Shown piece by piece: positions 1 to 9,300 of a stretch of DNA of 64,000 bases (position 1 is its first letter; each line of letters starts with the position of its first letter). Position numbers and translations under genes: made by a program. Source of the stretch: a virus; the IMG/VR virus record IMGVR_UViG_3300046328_000446, positions 1 to 64,000 of that record; one strand, written 5' to 3'. The notes under the pieces were generated by a model that was given only the letters and a program-made list of their open reading frames with translations, searched no databases and was not told the DNA's origin.

Positions 1-98
1 TAACAGATAACGTAAACGTATACACAGTTTCTAATGGTGTCATAACATCATCACAACCATGTAGCGGTATAACAACTAGCACAACAACAATATTATAA
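1..98 (+). CDS. C-terminal end of a Thr-rich structural protein (partial)
   Basis: An open frame enters the window from the left and ends at a TAA at 96-98. The last residues read about NGVITSSQPCSGITTSTTTIL, so the protein ends in a short Ser/Thr-rich tail like the Thr-rich linkers of the gene at 1220-2446. It lies directly upstream of two structural genes on the same strand, separated from the next by about 20 nt of A-rich leader. The visible part is too short to name a family. A virion or fibre protein is inferred from its composition and neighbours only. Confidence 0.55.
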   Translation, partial: TDNVNVYTVSNGVITSSQPCSGITTSTTTIL

Positions 99-119
99 AC
101 AAATAAAAAATAAATAAAA

Positions 120-1217
120 ATGTGTAACTGCGGAAGAACAACGAATACAATATGTACATCATCATGTCAAACAGTTGATTGTGCTTGTCCAATTAAAGAC
201 TTAAGCACAGATTGTGTACTTTATACAGGTGAGGATTTACCTTGCACTGAAATAAAAACAGGAACGCTTTTAACAGAAGCCTTTGGTCAATTAGACACAT
301 ACCTTTGTGATTTATCAAATCAATTAGCAAACTCTTTCAGTTTAATAAGTGTTGGTCAAGGAACTAGAGTATATAAAGGAGTAGATGGAATTGGTAGAAA
401 AGAGATTAGATCTATTACACCATCAAACACTATTATAACAGTAGATTTGTCAACAGACGATAAAGAAATAGAAATAGGACTAGATGTAGTAATACTAAAA
501 GACTTTATACAAGATAACCAGATAACATACTCTGCATCAAATGTAGGTACAGGAGCTGGTGTATACAAAAATGCAATTAGAACTGGAGACAATGTAAACT
601 TAAGCTTTAAAAGACTAAAATCTCAAAATGGTACAATAACTATTACAGAAGAGGCAAACGAAATAGATTTTGCAGTATCAGTAGATGGAAGCGAAACAAA
701 AGTTACAGCAGGTACAGCAATATCTGTTTCAGGAACTGGTACAATAGCTTCTCCTTATGTAGTAACAAATACAGCACCAGACCAAGTAGTTGCAATAGCA
801 GGTTCAGGGGCTACAACAGTTAGCGGATCTTATCCTAACTTCACTGTTAGCTCAACTGACACTGATACAACATACTCAGCAGGACTGGGCTTGTATTTAT
901 CAGGTACAACCTTTGGAGTAAGAAACTTACAAAAAGTTATTACCGGAGACTATACCTTAACAAATGGCGATGTAGAACATACAATATTTATAGATAATGG
1001 AACTTCACCTGTAACAATTACAGTACCTGCAGGATTATCAATAGGCTTTGAAGTGGGTTTTGTACAAGAAGGTACAGGATTAGTTACATTTGTTGCCTCA
1101 GGCACTACAATAAACACCGCTACAGGGCTTAAAATAAAAGGGCAAAACTATCAAGCTTTTCTTGAAAAGAAACTTTCATCAGAAACTTTTTATTTACTAG
1201 GTAATGTAATAGCATAA
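120..1217 (+). CDS. Putative phage structural (fibre-type) protein, 365 aa
   Basis: The N-terminus is Cys-rich (about eight Cys in the first 45 residues: MCNCGRTTNTICTSSC...), followed by a segment TDCVLYTGEDLPCTEIKTG of a kind I recognise from Bacteroidota-phage fibre and structural proteins. The middle is a Gly/Thr/Ser-rich beta-type sequence (residues about 90-270). The C-terminal 90 residues form a compact beta-rich module (TITVPAG, GFVQEGTG, KIKGQNYQAF, LLGN) that I recognise from phage fibre/tip proteins. It starts at ATG after AAATAAATAAAA, an A-rich Bacteroidota-type leader without a Shine-Dalgarno. The next gene follows after 2 nt, so the two are probably co-translated. The role as a virion fibre is inferred from composition and position; the receptor is unknown. 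Confidence 0.6.
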   Translation: MCNCGRTTNTICTSSCQTVDCACPIKDLSTDCVLYTGEDLPCTEIKTGTLLTEAFGQLDTYLCDLSNQLANSFSLISVGQGTRVYKGVDGIGRKEIRSITPSNTIITVDLSTDDKEIEIGLDVVILKDFIQDNQITYSASNVGTGAGVYKNAIRTGDNVNLSFKRLKSQNGTITITEEANEIDFAVSVDGSETKVTAGTAISVSGTGTIASPYVVTNTAPDQVVAIAGSGATTVSGSYPNFTVSSTDTDTTYSAGLGLYLSGTTFGVRNLQKVITGDYTLTNGDVEHTIFIDNGTSPVTITVPAGLSIGFEVGFVQEGTGLVTFVASGTTINTATGLKIKGQNYQAFLEKKLSSETFYLLGNVIA

Positions 1218-1219
1218 CT

Positions 1220-2446
1220 ATGAAAAATTTCAAAAGAAATATATACAGATTATCTGAGGAAATACCTGCTACTACGACTACTAGTACTACTAGTACAACT
1301 AGTACGACAACTGTACCACCTACAACAACCACAACTAGTACAACGACTACAACAACTAGTACTACAACTAGCACAACTACGGCTGCACCAGCTTCTATTT
1401 ACATAGCAACAGGTACACCAATTTGTAGATCAACAGGAAATTGTAATGATAATGCAACATGTGGTATCATATTCCCAGTTAATATAACAGGAGCACCTGT
1501 TGGTTACTACGTAGAAGCATCTACAGTTGCATCTTCAGGAGCTACAGCAATGTATACACCAACACAAGTAGAGTATACAGAGACGAATGCATCTGGAACA
1601 GTTACTATAAGATTAGAGTTGTATGATTATTTTGGAGGTACAATGATTGCTCTTACTGAGCAAACAATAACTCACCAAGCATCATATCCATTTGTAATAG
1701 CTTGTTCAGGTAATACAACCACTACTACGACTAGTACAACAACAGCTGCACCTACGACTACTACAACTAGTACAACAACAGCTGCACCTACGACTACTAC
1801 AACTAGTACAACAACAGCTGCACCTACGACTACTACAACTAGTACAACAACAACCACAGCTCCACCTGCACAATGCCTTGAGTACTTATTAGGCACAAAT
1901 ACAAATGGAGGAGCTAATTATACAGATTGTGGAGGAAACCCTCAATCAATTAGCATAGGAGGTACAAGCGGTTATGACTCTACAACGTTCTGTGCTTTAG
2001 ACGGTACCGTAGTGACTAATGGTGATGCAACCTTGAATGTAACAGGAGTATGTCCAGAAGAGACTACAACTACAACAACTACAACAACTAGTACAACAAC
2101 AGCTGCACCAAGCCAAGGAAACATAAGTGTTTATAACTTAAATTCTCCAGGTGCTAATGCATATTTGAACAATGTACAAGTAGATGGAACAGATATTATA
2201 GTACCACTAGGCACTTTCCCACTTTCACCAGGAGCATCAGCAATAGGTGTATATGCCGGAACATCTTTTTCTACAATAGTAGTATTCTCTTCTCATGGAG
2301 CAGATACTCCAGTAAGAGTATCAACATCTGCAGGATATAGCCAATGTCAAGTAAGCAGTGGTTATGTAGAGTTTACGGGAGTAGATTTATCTACAGATCC
2401 ATCAATAAGTGTAACTCTTGATCAAGAAGGCTCAGGTTGTATTTAA
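1220..2446 (+). CDS. Thr-rich, mucin-like repeat protein (putative adhesin/decoration), 408 aa
   Basis: After a short basic N-terminus (MKNFKRNIYRLSEEIP) the protein alternates long Thr/Ser/Ala/Pro tracts with three beta-type modules. The tracts lie at about residues 14-53, 165-216 and 279-296 and carry TTTTTSTTTAAP repeats. The modules are roughly 55-160, 217-278 and 297-408, each with paired Cys. Such Thr/Pro-rich segments behave as extended linkers and are classic O-glycosylation substrates in other systems. Two glycosyltransferase genes follow directly, which suggests the Thr tracts may be glycosylated (inference). The codons are almost only ACA/ACT/ACG and AGT, making low-complexity DNA. 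Function as a surface fibre or host-attachment/decoration protein is inferred. Confidence 0.6.
   Translation: MKNFKRNIYRLSEEIPATTTTSTTSTTSTTTVPPTTTTTSTTTTTTSTTTSTTTAAPASIYIATGTPICRSTGNCNDNATCGIIFPVNITGAPVGYYVEASTVASSGATAMYTPTQVEYTETNASGTVTIRLELYDYFGGTMIALTEQTITHQASYPFVIACSGNTTTTTTSTTTAAPTTTTTSTTTAAPTTTTTSTTTAAPTTTTTSTTTTTAPPAQCLEYLLGTNTNGGANYTDCGGNPQSISIGGTSGYDSTTFCALDGTVVTNGDATLNVTGVCPEETTTTTTTTTSTTTAAPSQGNISVYNLNSPGANAYLNNVQVDGTDIIVPLGTFPLSPGASAIGVYAGTSFSTIVVFSSHGADTPVRVSTSAGYSQCQVSSGYVEFTGVDLSTDPSISVTLDQEGSGCI
1751..1852 (+). repeat. 36-bp in-frame tandem repeat, about 2.8 copies
   Basis: A 36-bp unit encoding PTTTTTSTTTAA is repeated perfectly from 1751 to 1786 and 1787 to 1822. A third, truncated copy continues to about 1852, and a degenerate copy precedes at about 1719-1750. 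The unit is a multiple of three, so gain or loss of copies keeps the reading frame. Confidence 0.9.
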
Positions 2447-2463
2447 TAAATAAATAAATAAAA

Positions 2464-3147
2464 ATGAAAGTACTAATATTTACCCCCTCACATTTCAAGA
2501 GGGGGGCAATGTTAAGATACACTTTACTAGATGTACTTAACCAAACATATAAAGATTTTACATTTGCACTAAGTCTTAAAATTGATGACTTTCAACAAGT
2601 TTTTAATAATGTATTGATAGATGATATAAAAGATCCAAGAGTAGTTTATACAGAGCAGATAAACCACAAAGTTTGCTTCACTCACTATAATGCTATGGAC
2701 ACTATAAAATCAGTACCTAATTATCAAGATTATGATTTATTCATAAAGATGGATGACGATGATATCTATAAAAAAGATTATATAAAAAACTTAGTAGACT
2801 TTTTTAAAAGTAACCCAGATGCAGACATTGCCTCTTCTAAAGTAGGAACACAGTTAAATGGGTTCACAGTTATAAAAAATAAGAGTGGTTATACTACCTT
2901 AGGAAGAATATCTAAAGAGGATAACTCACACATGCCTATGACTTTTGCCTTTACTAAAAAAGCATTAGATCAAATTATTAATTTGACAAGAAAAGAATTA
3001 GGAAATGATTGGGAAGATGTAGCTTGGAGAAAGGCATGGATGAAAGCTGGTCTTATTCACAAGGAAATAGACAATGCAGATCAAACTATTTGGAATGTGC
3101 ATGGTAAAAATACCACTACTAATAATTATTTAATAAAAAGAAATTAA
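2464..3147 (+). CDS. Family 2-like glycosyltransferase (GT-A fold), 227 aa
   Basis: The N-terminus KVLIFTPSHFKRGAMLRYTL and the stretch LDVLNQTYKDF (residues about 22-32) match GT2-type nucleotide-sugar transferases. The acidic cluster FIKMDDDD (residues 93-100) is the expected DxD metal/nucleotide-sugar site. A later NDWEDVAWRKAW segment could supply the acidic catalytic base. At 227 residues it is a minimal single-domain transferase with no membrane helix, so it should act in the cytoplasm. It starts at ATG after a TAAATAAATAAAA leader, 17 nt after the Thr-rich protein gene, and 5 nt before a second transferase. The substrate is unknown. The position suggests sugar attachment to the adjacent structural proteins or to a host glycan. 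Confidence 0.75.
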   Translation: MKVLIFTPSHFKRGAMLRYTLLDVLNQTYKDFTFALSLKIDDFQQVFNNVLIDDIKDPRVVYTEQINHKVCFTHYNAMDTIKSVPNYQDYDLFIKMDDDDIYKKDYIKNLVDFFKSNPDADIASSKVGTQLNGFTVIKNKSGYTTLGRISKEDNSHMPMTFAFTKKALDQIINLTRKELGNDWEDVAWRKAWMKAGLIHKEIDNADQTIWNVHGKNTTTNNYLIKRN

Positions 3148-3152
3148 TAGTT

Positions 3153-4076
3153 ATGAGATACATATGTGCACAACCAGCCAGCAATTATTATACCTGGCAA
3201 GTAGAAGTACTTATAAACAACTTCAAAAAGCATGGGGTAAACCCTAATAAAATTGACATTCTTTGTGCAACACAAAATAATCACATACCACAAGATTGGA
3301 TAAAACTACAACAGCATTATAACACAGTAAGATTCTTTTTCTATAATGATAGTAGGGCAGATAAGAGCTATGTACCATCAGTGTACTTCAACCTTATGAG
3401 CAGTCACATGAAAGCTCACCCAGAATTAAAAGAAGAGAGATTATTTTTACACGATAGTGATATAGTTTTTACAAGACCACCGGAAGTTCAATGGGTAGTA
3501 GATAAGAAAATATGGTACATGAGTGATACAAACTCATACATAAACTACGACTACATACAACAGAAAGGGAACGAGGTATACGAAAGCATGTGCGAAATAG
3601 TAGGTATAGATAAAACAATACCTAAGCTAATGAATAGTAATTCAGGAGGGGCACAGTATATAATAATTGGTGAGGGATATGAATTTTGGGAAAAAGTAGA
3701 AAAAGACAGTGTAGAACTATACAAATACTTTTGCAAACAAGAACCATTACATGTAAAAAAACACCCTGCTGATTACCCTATACAAAAGTGGACAGCCGGC
3801 ATGTGGTCATTACTTTGGAACGCTTGGCTAAGTGGTCATGAGACAAAGGTAGATCCTAGACTTGACTTTGGATGGACCATACATGGTTTAGAGTCCATTG
3901 ATAAATATTGGATATTACATAATGCAGGTGTTGGACCAGATCATAAAGATCTTTTTTACAAGGCCGCTTATATAAATAAACTACCTTACAAAGATAACTT
4001 ACAAATAAGAGAGAATAGTGCTAGTATGTATTACTGGCAACAAGTACAAGAAGCCGCAAAGGTTTCTGTACTATAA
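3153..4076 (+). CDS. Putative second glycosyltransferase (GT-A-like), 307 aa
   Basis: The protein begins with a beta strand-type N-terminus (RYICAQPASNYYTWQVEVLI) and carries LFLHDSDIVFTRPP (residues 98-110). This is a DxD motif in the hydrophobic context of GT-A transferases that use a UDP-sugar and a metal. The downstream segment KWTAGMWSLLWNAWLSGHET and the Trp/His-rich end resemble large eukaryotic-like peptide O-glycosyltransferases only loosely; I cannot assign a family firmly. It is the last gene of the unit and is followed by two hairpin terminators at 4081-4146. Paired with the preceding GT2-type gene it could extend or initiate O-linked glycans on the Thr-rich virion protein (inference). 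Confidence 0.55.
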   Translation: MRYICAQPASNYYTWQVEVLINNFKKHGVNPNKIDILCATQNNHIPQDWIKLQQHYNTVRFFFYNDSRADKSYVPSVYFNLMSSHMKAHPELKEERLFLHDSDIVFTRPPEVQWVVDKKIWYMSDTNSYINYDYIQQKGNEVYESMCEIVGIDKTIPKLMNSNSGGAQYIIIGEGYEFWEKVEKDSVELYKYFCKQEPLHVKKHPADYPIQKWTAGMWSLLWNAWLSGHETKVDPRLDFGWTIHGLESIDKYWILHNAGVGPDHKDLFYKAAYINKLPYKDNLQIRENSASMYYWQQVQEAAKVSVL

Positions 4077-4080
4077 CGAT

Positions 4081-4109
4081 AAGAGGTTTTTGGTTTTCCT
4101 CTTTTTTCT
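4081..4109 (+). terminator. Rho-independent terminator (first of two)
   Basis: The inverted repeat AAGAGG (4081-4086) / CCTCTT (4098-4103) is followed by a T run. It starts 5 nt after the stop codon of the second glycosyltransferase. Confidence 0.7.
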
Positions 4110-4117
4110 GTTGGGTG

Positions 4118-4146
4118 AGGGGGGGCTTCGGCCCCTCTTCTTTTTT
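4118..4146 (+). terminator. Strong rho-independent terminator with UUCG tetraloop
   Basis: The stem 4118-4126 / 4131-4139 encloses a TTCG tetraloop and contains two G-T pairs. It is followed by TTCTTTTTT. Being so close to the first hairpin, it insulates the ring/muzzle unit from the upstream unit. Confidence 0.85.
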
Positions 4147-4161
4147 AAAATCTTTAACTAA

Positions 4162-4193
4162 TTTGGTAAACACAAAAAATTTTACTAATTTTG
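4162..4193 (+). promoter_or_regulatory. Bacteroidota-type promoter P1
   Basis: TTTG at 4162-4165, a 20-nt spacer, and TAATTTTG at 4186-4193 match the Bacteroidota primary sigma consensus (-33 TTTG, -7 TAnnTTTG). It lies just after the terminator pair and just before the GTG start at 4214. Confidence 0.8.
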
Positions 4194-4213
4194 TAACCTT
4201 AAAACATATAAAA

Positions 4214-4882
4214 GTGACTAATTCAGAATTTACATCAAGAGTACTAAATGGACTAAATTCGTTATCTAAGGATGACAGGATTTCACGTAGATATATACTT
4301 CATGTTGGAAAACAAAAATCAACATTTTATATATCACAAAAGCTTAATGACAGGAGTTTATTTAGAGAAGATAACCTATATACAACACTAGATTGTTTTG
4401 AGCTAGAAAGAATAGAATCAGTAAAATGTGATATCATAGAGTTTAGAAAGTGTAACTCTATAATGAAGTCAAAAAAGAAACTACCTAAACTTATTTACAG
4501 CAGATACGGTAACACTCTTAAAGAGGTTACAACAGTTGACGATGTAAAAGAGTTTAAATCTACTACACCATCACAGTATAGAAGAGATAAAGCTAGGGTT
4601 TCTGGAACAGACTACATAAACTACTACGTAAAAGACGGCTATCTATACTTATTAGATACAGAAATACAAATTGTAAACTTATACCTACTTACAGTAGACC
4701 TAGACCAAATAGATGATGCATCAGCATGCAGCGAACCAGGATGTAAAAGCCTATGGGAATATGATTTTGTAGTCCCAGATAAGTTAGAAGAGCTAATAAT
4801 ATCAGAGACTGTAAAAGAAGTATCTATGAAAAAACAAGTAGCATTAGACGAAAACCCTAATTTAAACAATAACGAGAAGTAA
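4214..4882 (+). CDS. Putative ring/connector structural protein, 222 aa
   Basis: This is the first gene of the unit that contains the muzzle protein. The frame is open from 4115, but that upstream GTG lies inside the terminator and upstream of promoter P1. The GTG at 4214, preceded by AAAACATATAAAA, is the only sensible start and gives VTNSEFTSRVLNGL... . The sequence is a mixed alpha/beta protein with a beta-rich core (residues about 95-160: KLIYSRYGNTLKEVTTVDDV...), a Cys-x3-Cys (CSEPGCKS) near residue 175 and a charged tail. No enzyme motif is visible. In crAss-like phages a set of ring/stabilisation proteins occupies this place before the muzzle gene, so a head-tail ring role is inferred from synteny, not from a recognised fold. 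Confidence 0.5.
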   Translation: MTNSEFTSRVLNGLNSLSKDDRISRRYILHVGKQKSTFYISQKLNDRSLFREDNLYTTLDCFELERIESVKCDIIEFRKCNSIMKSKKKLPKLIYSRYGNTLKEVTTVDDVKEFKSTTPSQYRRDKARVSGTDYINYYVKDGYLYLLDTEIQIVNLYLLTVDLDQIDDASACSEPGCKSLWEYDFVVPDKLEELIISETVKEVSMKKQVALDENPNLNNNEK

Positions 4883-4884
4883 GA

Positions 4885-5427
4885 ATGAAGACACCTAGTA
4901 AACCTTTTACTAAGGAAGCCTTTAGATATATTTTTAGAAGCAGGGGTAGAAAGAAATCTCTTGGTGATCTTGGAAGCAGTTTCTCTTTAAGAGACTACAA
5001 AGCTTATCAATACTACAGAGATAACTCTAAACTTGCAAACCTAGAAGACGTAGAGAATTACATAGAGCACGGAAAGATAGTGTCTAAATTTTACGAGATA
5101 GTAGGTGAAAAAATAGCAGAGTCTTCAGGTGGAGTCTTTGTAGATGGTCTAGGGTATTTTGGGGTAATACAAGAAATGGATAATAAAAGCTCCCACAACC
5201 CAGTTGATGGATCAATAAAGCTAAATCCAAGGACAGACAATAAGATATATAACTTAGCCTTTGTACCTATCGAAACAGACAACATATTTAAACCGTGGGT
5301 ATTTGATTATAGCTTTTCTAGGAAAGTTAAGAAAGCCTTGTCTATTAGCTTAAAGGCAGGTAAAAAATATACATTTAACGCATCTCTATTTTTTAATAAA
5401 CTAAGAAAACAAGGTAACGACCTGTAA
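4885..5427 (+). CDS. IHF/HU-like structural protein, 180 aa
   Basis: The middle of the protein (residues about 55-95: GKIVSKFYEIVGEKIAESSG followed by GVFVDGLGYFGVIQ) resembles HU/IHF-family proteins, with two helices and then the strand containing the conserved Gly-x-Gly-x-Phe type turn. The N-terminus is strongly basic (FRSRGRKKS). crAss-like phages encode IHF-like subunits in the late cluster, and some are thought to be tail/collar components rather than chromatin proteins. It starts 2 nt after the previous stop and is followed by the next connector gene after 15 nt. I am fairly sure of the IHF-like resemblance and unsure whether it binds DNA or is purely structural. Confidence 0.5.
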   Translation: MKTPSKPFTKEAFRYIFRSRGRKKSLGDLGSSFSLRDYKAYQYYRDNSKLANLEDVENYIEHGKIVSKFYEIVGEKIAESSGGVFVDGLGYFGVIQEMDNKSSHNPVDGSIKLNPRTDNKIYNLAFVPIETDNIFKPWVFDYSFSRKVKKALSISLKAGKKYTFNASLFFNKLRKQGNDL

Positions 5428-5442
5428 TAAAAAATATAAGTA

Positions 5443-6306
5443 ATGACTAGAAAGCAACTAATAGCAGAAATACTATCCGACTTAAGACAGTACGATGAAT
5501 CAGGTCTTATTGATTATAGATCAGTAAATCTATGGATAAAAAGCGAGCTTAAGAGATTTGGTGCGAACATAACAACTCTTACAGAAAAAGTCTTAGAGGT
5601 AGAAGATGGTAAAGTAGATTTACCGGAAGACTTCTGGAGCTTACACTTAGCTGTAAAATGCACACAGGATAGCCACGAGTTTGAAAAAGGCACAAGACAA
5701 GACGTGCAAGATTCACAATACTACACACAAAGGATAGAGAATACCTATACTTGGGATAACTTGTCTGGTACACATAAGAAGACAGACTACAAAGAAATAA
5801 TAGAAAAGAAATATTATAACAATACTGTTATAAACTTTAGATATACTAATCCAATTATACTAAAGCTTACAAAAGGTATAAAAAAAGAATACTGTAGCCC
5901 AGGCTGCAAAAACTTACAAAGTCAACTAACACACTCTGCAGAACATGAGATAAACATAGTTGGTAATAAGATACAAGCTAACTTCAAGAAGGGGTATATA
6001 TACATGCAGTATAACGCAATACCATCAGATGAGACCGGTGATCTTTATATCCCAGATGTGGTAAGTTTACAGGAATACCTTATGTACTTTGTAAAAAGAA
6101 AGATACTAGAAAGTTTATGGATGAATGACGATGATGTCAACTTAATAAACAAACTTACGTATATAAAACAGCAAGAAAGAGAGTACTTTGGACTTGCAAT
6201 GACACAAGTAAAATTTGAAGGTCTAGGAAGAAATTGGCAGGATAAGTTGAAGATGAAAATGATCCAAGAGACTAATAGATTTGAAAGAATGTTTCCTAAT
6301 TTATAA
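5443..6306 (+). CDS. Putative tail-tube/head-tail connector protein (P22 gp4/T7 gp11-like position), 287 aa
   Basis: The N-terminus TRKQLIAEILSDLRQYDESG and the helix-rich first 50 residues, followed by VLEVEDGKVDLPEDFWSLHLA, follow the pattern of short-tail adaptor proteins: two helices, then a strand pair with a Pro-Asp-Asp/Glu turn. A long insert (residues about 75-200) contains a Cys pair (YCSPGCKNL). The C-terminus is helical and charged. It lies 11 nt upstream of the muzzle-like gene in the same transcription unit. A ring or adaptor role between portal and tail is inferred from pattern and synteny. Confidence 0.5.
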   Translation: MTRKQLIAEILSDLRQYDESGLIDYRSVNLWIKSELKRFGANITTLTEKVLEVEDGKVDLPEDFWSLHLAVKCTQDSHEFEKGTRQDVQDSQYYTQRIENTYTWDNLSGTHKKTDYKEIIEKKYYNNTVINFRYTNPIILKLTKGIKKEYCSPGCKNLQSQLTHSAEHEINIVGNKIQANFKKGYIYMQYNAIPSDETGDLYIPDVVSLQEYLMYFVKRKILESLWMNDDDVNLINKLTYIKQQEREYFGLAMTQVKFEGLGRNWQDKLKMKMIQETNRFERMFPNL

Positions 6307-6317
6307 TAAAAACCATA

Positions 6318-9300
6318 ATGGCACAACAACAGAATAAGAAAATAAATTTAAGTTCTGCTAAGACAGGAATGGTGAAGGATACTCATCCGTCACAATTAAC
6401 AGATGCTCAATATACACATGCCTTAAATGCTAACATAGAAAGTGAATCTGGAGACAGTTTTAACCTAACGAATGAGAAATCTAACATACTTGCTTCTAAG
6501 TTTAAAGCAGGTTTTAAAGTTATAGGTTTTGAAAACGACATTGATTCTAACTCTACTTTTTTCTTTTTAACAAATCCCTCTACTGGCGTAGGGGAATTTG
6601 GCGTTATAGAGGATAACCAAAATACTAACGATATATCTGATATCCTGGTTGACTGCAAAGACTGTAATAAAGCAAACCAGTTGGCCGAGCCATTAGAGAA
6701 CTTAGTTCAATTACCACTACAAACATACACAACATTACTTACAGATGCGGATGGATACTTAAACCCAACCACAAATATCTGCATGCCTTTTGTTAAAGGA
6801 TCCGGCTTTAATTTTAGCGTAGATCATCCAATAAAAAAGATAGTTATAAAAAATGAGAAGTGTGGAAAAAATATCTACTTCTCAGATGACTACAATGTAC
6901 CAAGACACATAAACATCACAGATTTATTAGACGGTAAGTACCATGACCAAAACGTACCTTGTAACGACAATGTTACAACCCCTTGTATAAACTATGATGA
7001 ACTAAGAATCTTCAAACTTTTTAACATACCTAAAATTGAACCAGCTACTATAGAGTTAGGTGGTAGATTACCTATGGGTATGTACGAGTTCTTGATAGCT
7101 TACTCAGATGCAGCAGGTAATGAAATATCCCCATACTATTCTATAACAAACCCAATAGCGATATTTGATAAAAACAATAGAATACTAGAGCAAAAGAACT
7201 TAGCTGACAGAACGAACTTAGCTATAAGACTTGTTGTATCAGGATTAGATAAAAAGTACTCTCACTATAAAGTTGCTGTAATACAGACAGCTGACATTGA
7301 GGGGGCTTCTAGATACTTCATAGAGGGGATACACACAATTAATGACAACACTGTAGTTTATACTACTGAGCAAAATAAATTAGCTACAAGCTTTGATAAA
7401 CTACTCATAGACCAACTAAATGTAGAAAGATCAGAAGGACTTACAGCATCAAATAATATACTGTTTCAATACGGTATAACTCAAAAGAAAGAGATAAACT
7501 TACAACCAGTAATGAACTTACTTGGTGAGTTTATGCAATGGCAAACACACATTGCACCAGAAAGCCTATATGAAAATGGAGTACTAAGCTCTAAATTCTT
7601 AGGTTATAATAGAGATGAAGTAGTACCATTTTCAATACGATTTTTATTAGATGGTGGATATGAGACATCTATATTTCCATTGATAAGCAGAAAAATGTTA
7701 TTGTTTGAAGACGAGCTAGTAGTAAATGAAGCTGGAGTCGGCATAAACGATGATATAGAATCTATAATAAAAAACAAGCAAGAGTGTAATACAGTAAATA
7801 GAAACAAAAGATGGCAGTTTTATAACACAGCCTTTTTGGATGATAGTACTGTATGCGAAGGAAATGATAGTATAGAAACAGTAGTAGTTACGGAACCTAT
7901 TACAAAAACTTGCATTGTAGAAGAGGTAGAAACAGTAGCATCAGGTACGATAAGCATCGAACTTGATAACGAAGACTATATAGACTTAGCTCAATACATA
8001 GAAGATAATAAAGGCAATTGTCCATCAGAATTTATAGGTACAGACATATGTGCAGCTTTAGGAGCAGATTACTCTGCTGTAGAGTGCGACATTGATCCGT
8101 TTTTAGATATGGATTGCAGCGATATTACAGTTGTTCCAGAAATAGTTATAGGAGATATAACCAATGAAGTAACAGAGAAAATAGAGAAAATATTCCCTTC
8201 AAACTACGTAGTGGCTAGAGCACCAAAAAATTGTAATGTATACCCAAATAACGACTCAACTCAACCGGCACAGGATCCAAACAACATATTGGGCTATCAG
8301 CCAGGACAGCAAGATCAACCACTAACTGTATATGTAAGGGATTCAGATTTTGAAAATGAAGATTGTGCATATGCAACAGAGATAGTTAACTATACAAATA
8401 CTTCAGATAATCTAAATTTAGGAGCAGTTAATAATTATTATGTAGCATCTTCACAAAACTCCTTACTGACTAGTAAAACACCTGCAGCTTCTGGTATATC
8501 TGGAAACTTCTTAAATAAGATACACAAAGGTGGGCTATGGTTTAAGGGGGATACTGAAGGTAAAAGTAAGTTTATAGTTGACATAAGTAAACAAAAAGTT
8601 ACAGCATATACAGACGACTTAAATTCAGGGTCACAAGTAAGGGTTTCTATATTCAAAAGTTGCTCAGATGCAACAGCTATATACTCAAAGATAGTAGATC
8701 TATCTTCTGGGGAGATGTTGCTTTTTGAAAAAGACGGAACAACTTTAAAAATAAAAGATTCATCAGGCACAGCTATACCACCTATACCTAATGGCTGGCC
8801 TTCAAATAAAAAATACTTTGTAGTAGTAGATGCACCTATCACAACTAGATCTATAGATACAGATCCAGACATGCTTATTACAACACTAGAAACTGTATAC
8901 CTAGTTACCCCAACAAAGAGTTGCTACACAGTTACAAAAAGAGATATAGAGTTTAGCAGAATAGATGTATCTTGGGACGCTATAAGAATAGATAAAAAAT
9001 TAGTATACCAAGCAACTTGTAACTTTAATCAACCAATAGTACAAAGTTGTAAAGCAATACCATTTAAAAAAGGTAATTTTGCGTACTGGGAAAGTGAAGA
9101 AACTTATCCAGACAATCCTGAGTTGTATGACTCAAGAAGTTTATCAATACCTCAAAACTTTATACCAGTTGATTTAAGAAGTGAGTTTGAGGACGCTTTT
9201 GTAAAAAGTATAGCTAATGGTAAATACATACTAAATGATAATGCAAACTTTACTTGTGCCAATATAAGACACTTTAAGTTTCCAGATAATCAATTAGTAC

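Noticed and set aside
1719-1860. CRISPR-like array of 36-bp repeats
   Set aside because: The repeats are directly tandem with no unique spacers, are in frame with a coding gene, and have no cas genes nearby.
1129-1896. Val-rich open frames on the - strand opposite the Thr-rich gene
   Set aside because: Poly-Val frames are the antisense of ACA/ACT Thr codons; they lack start context and promoters.
1-4076. Diversity-generating retroelement for the fibre genes
   Set aside because: No reverse transcriptase and no template/variable repeat pair were seen in the window.
4115-4213. Upstream GTG start for the ring-protein gene
   Set aside because: It lies inside the terminator hairpin and upstream of promoter P1; the GTG at 4214 is downstream of both.
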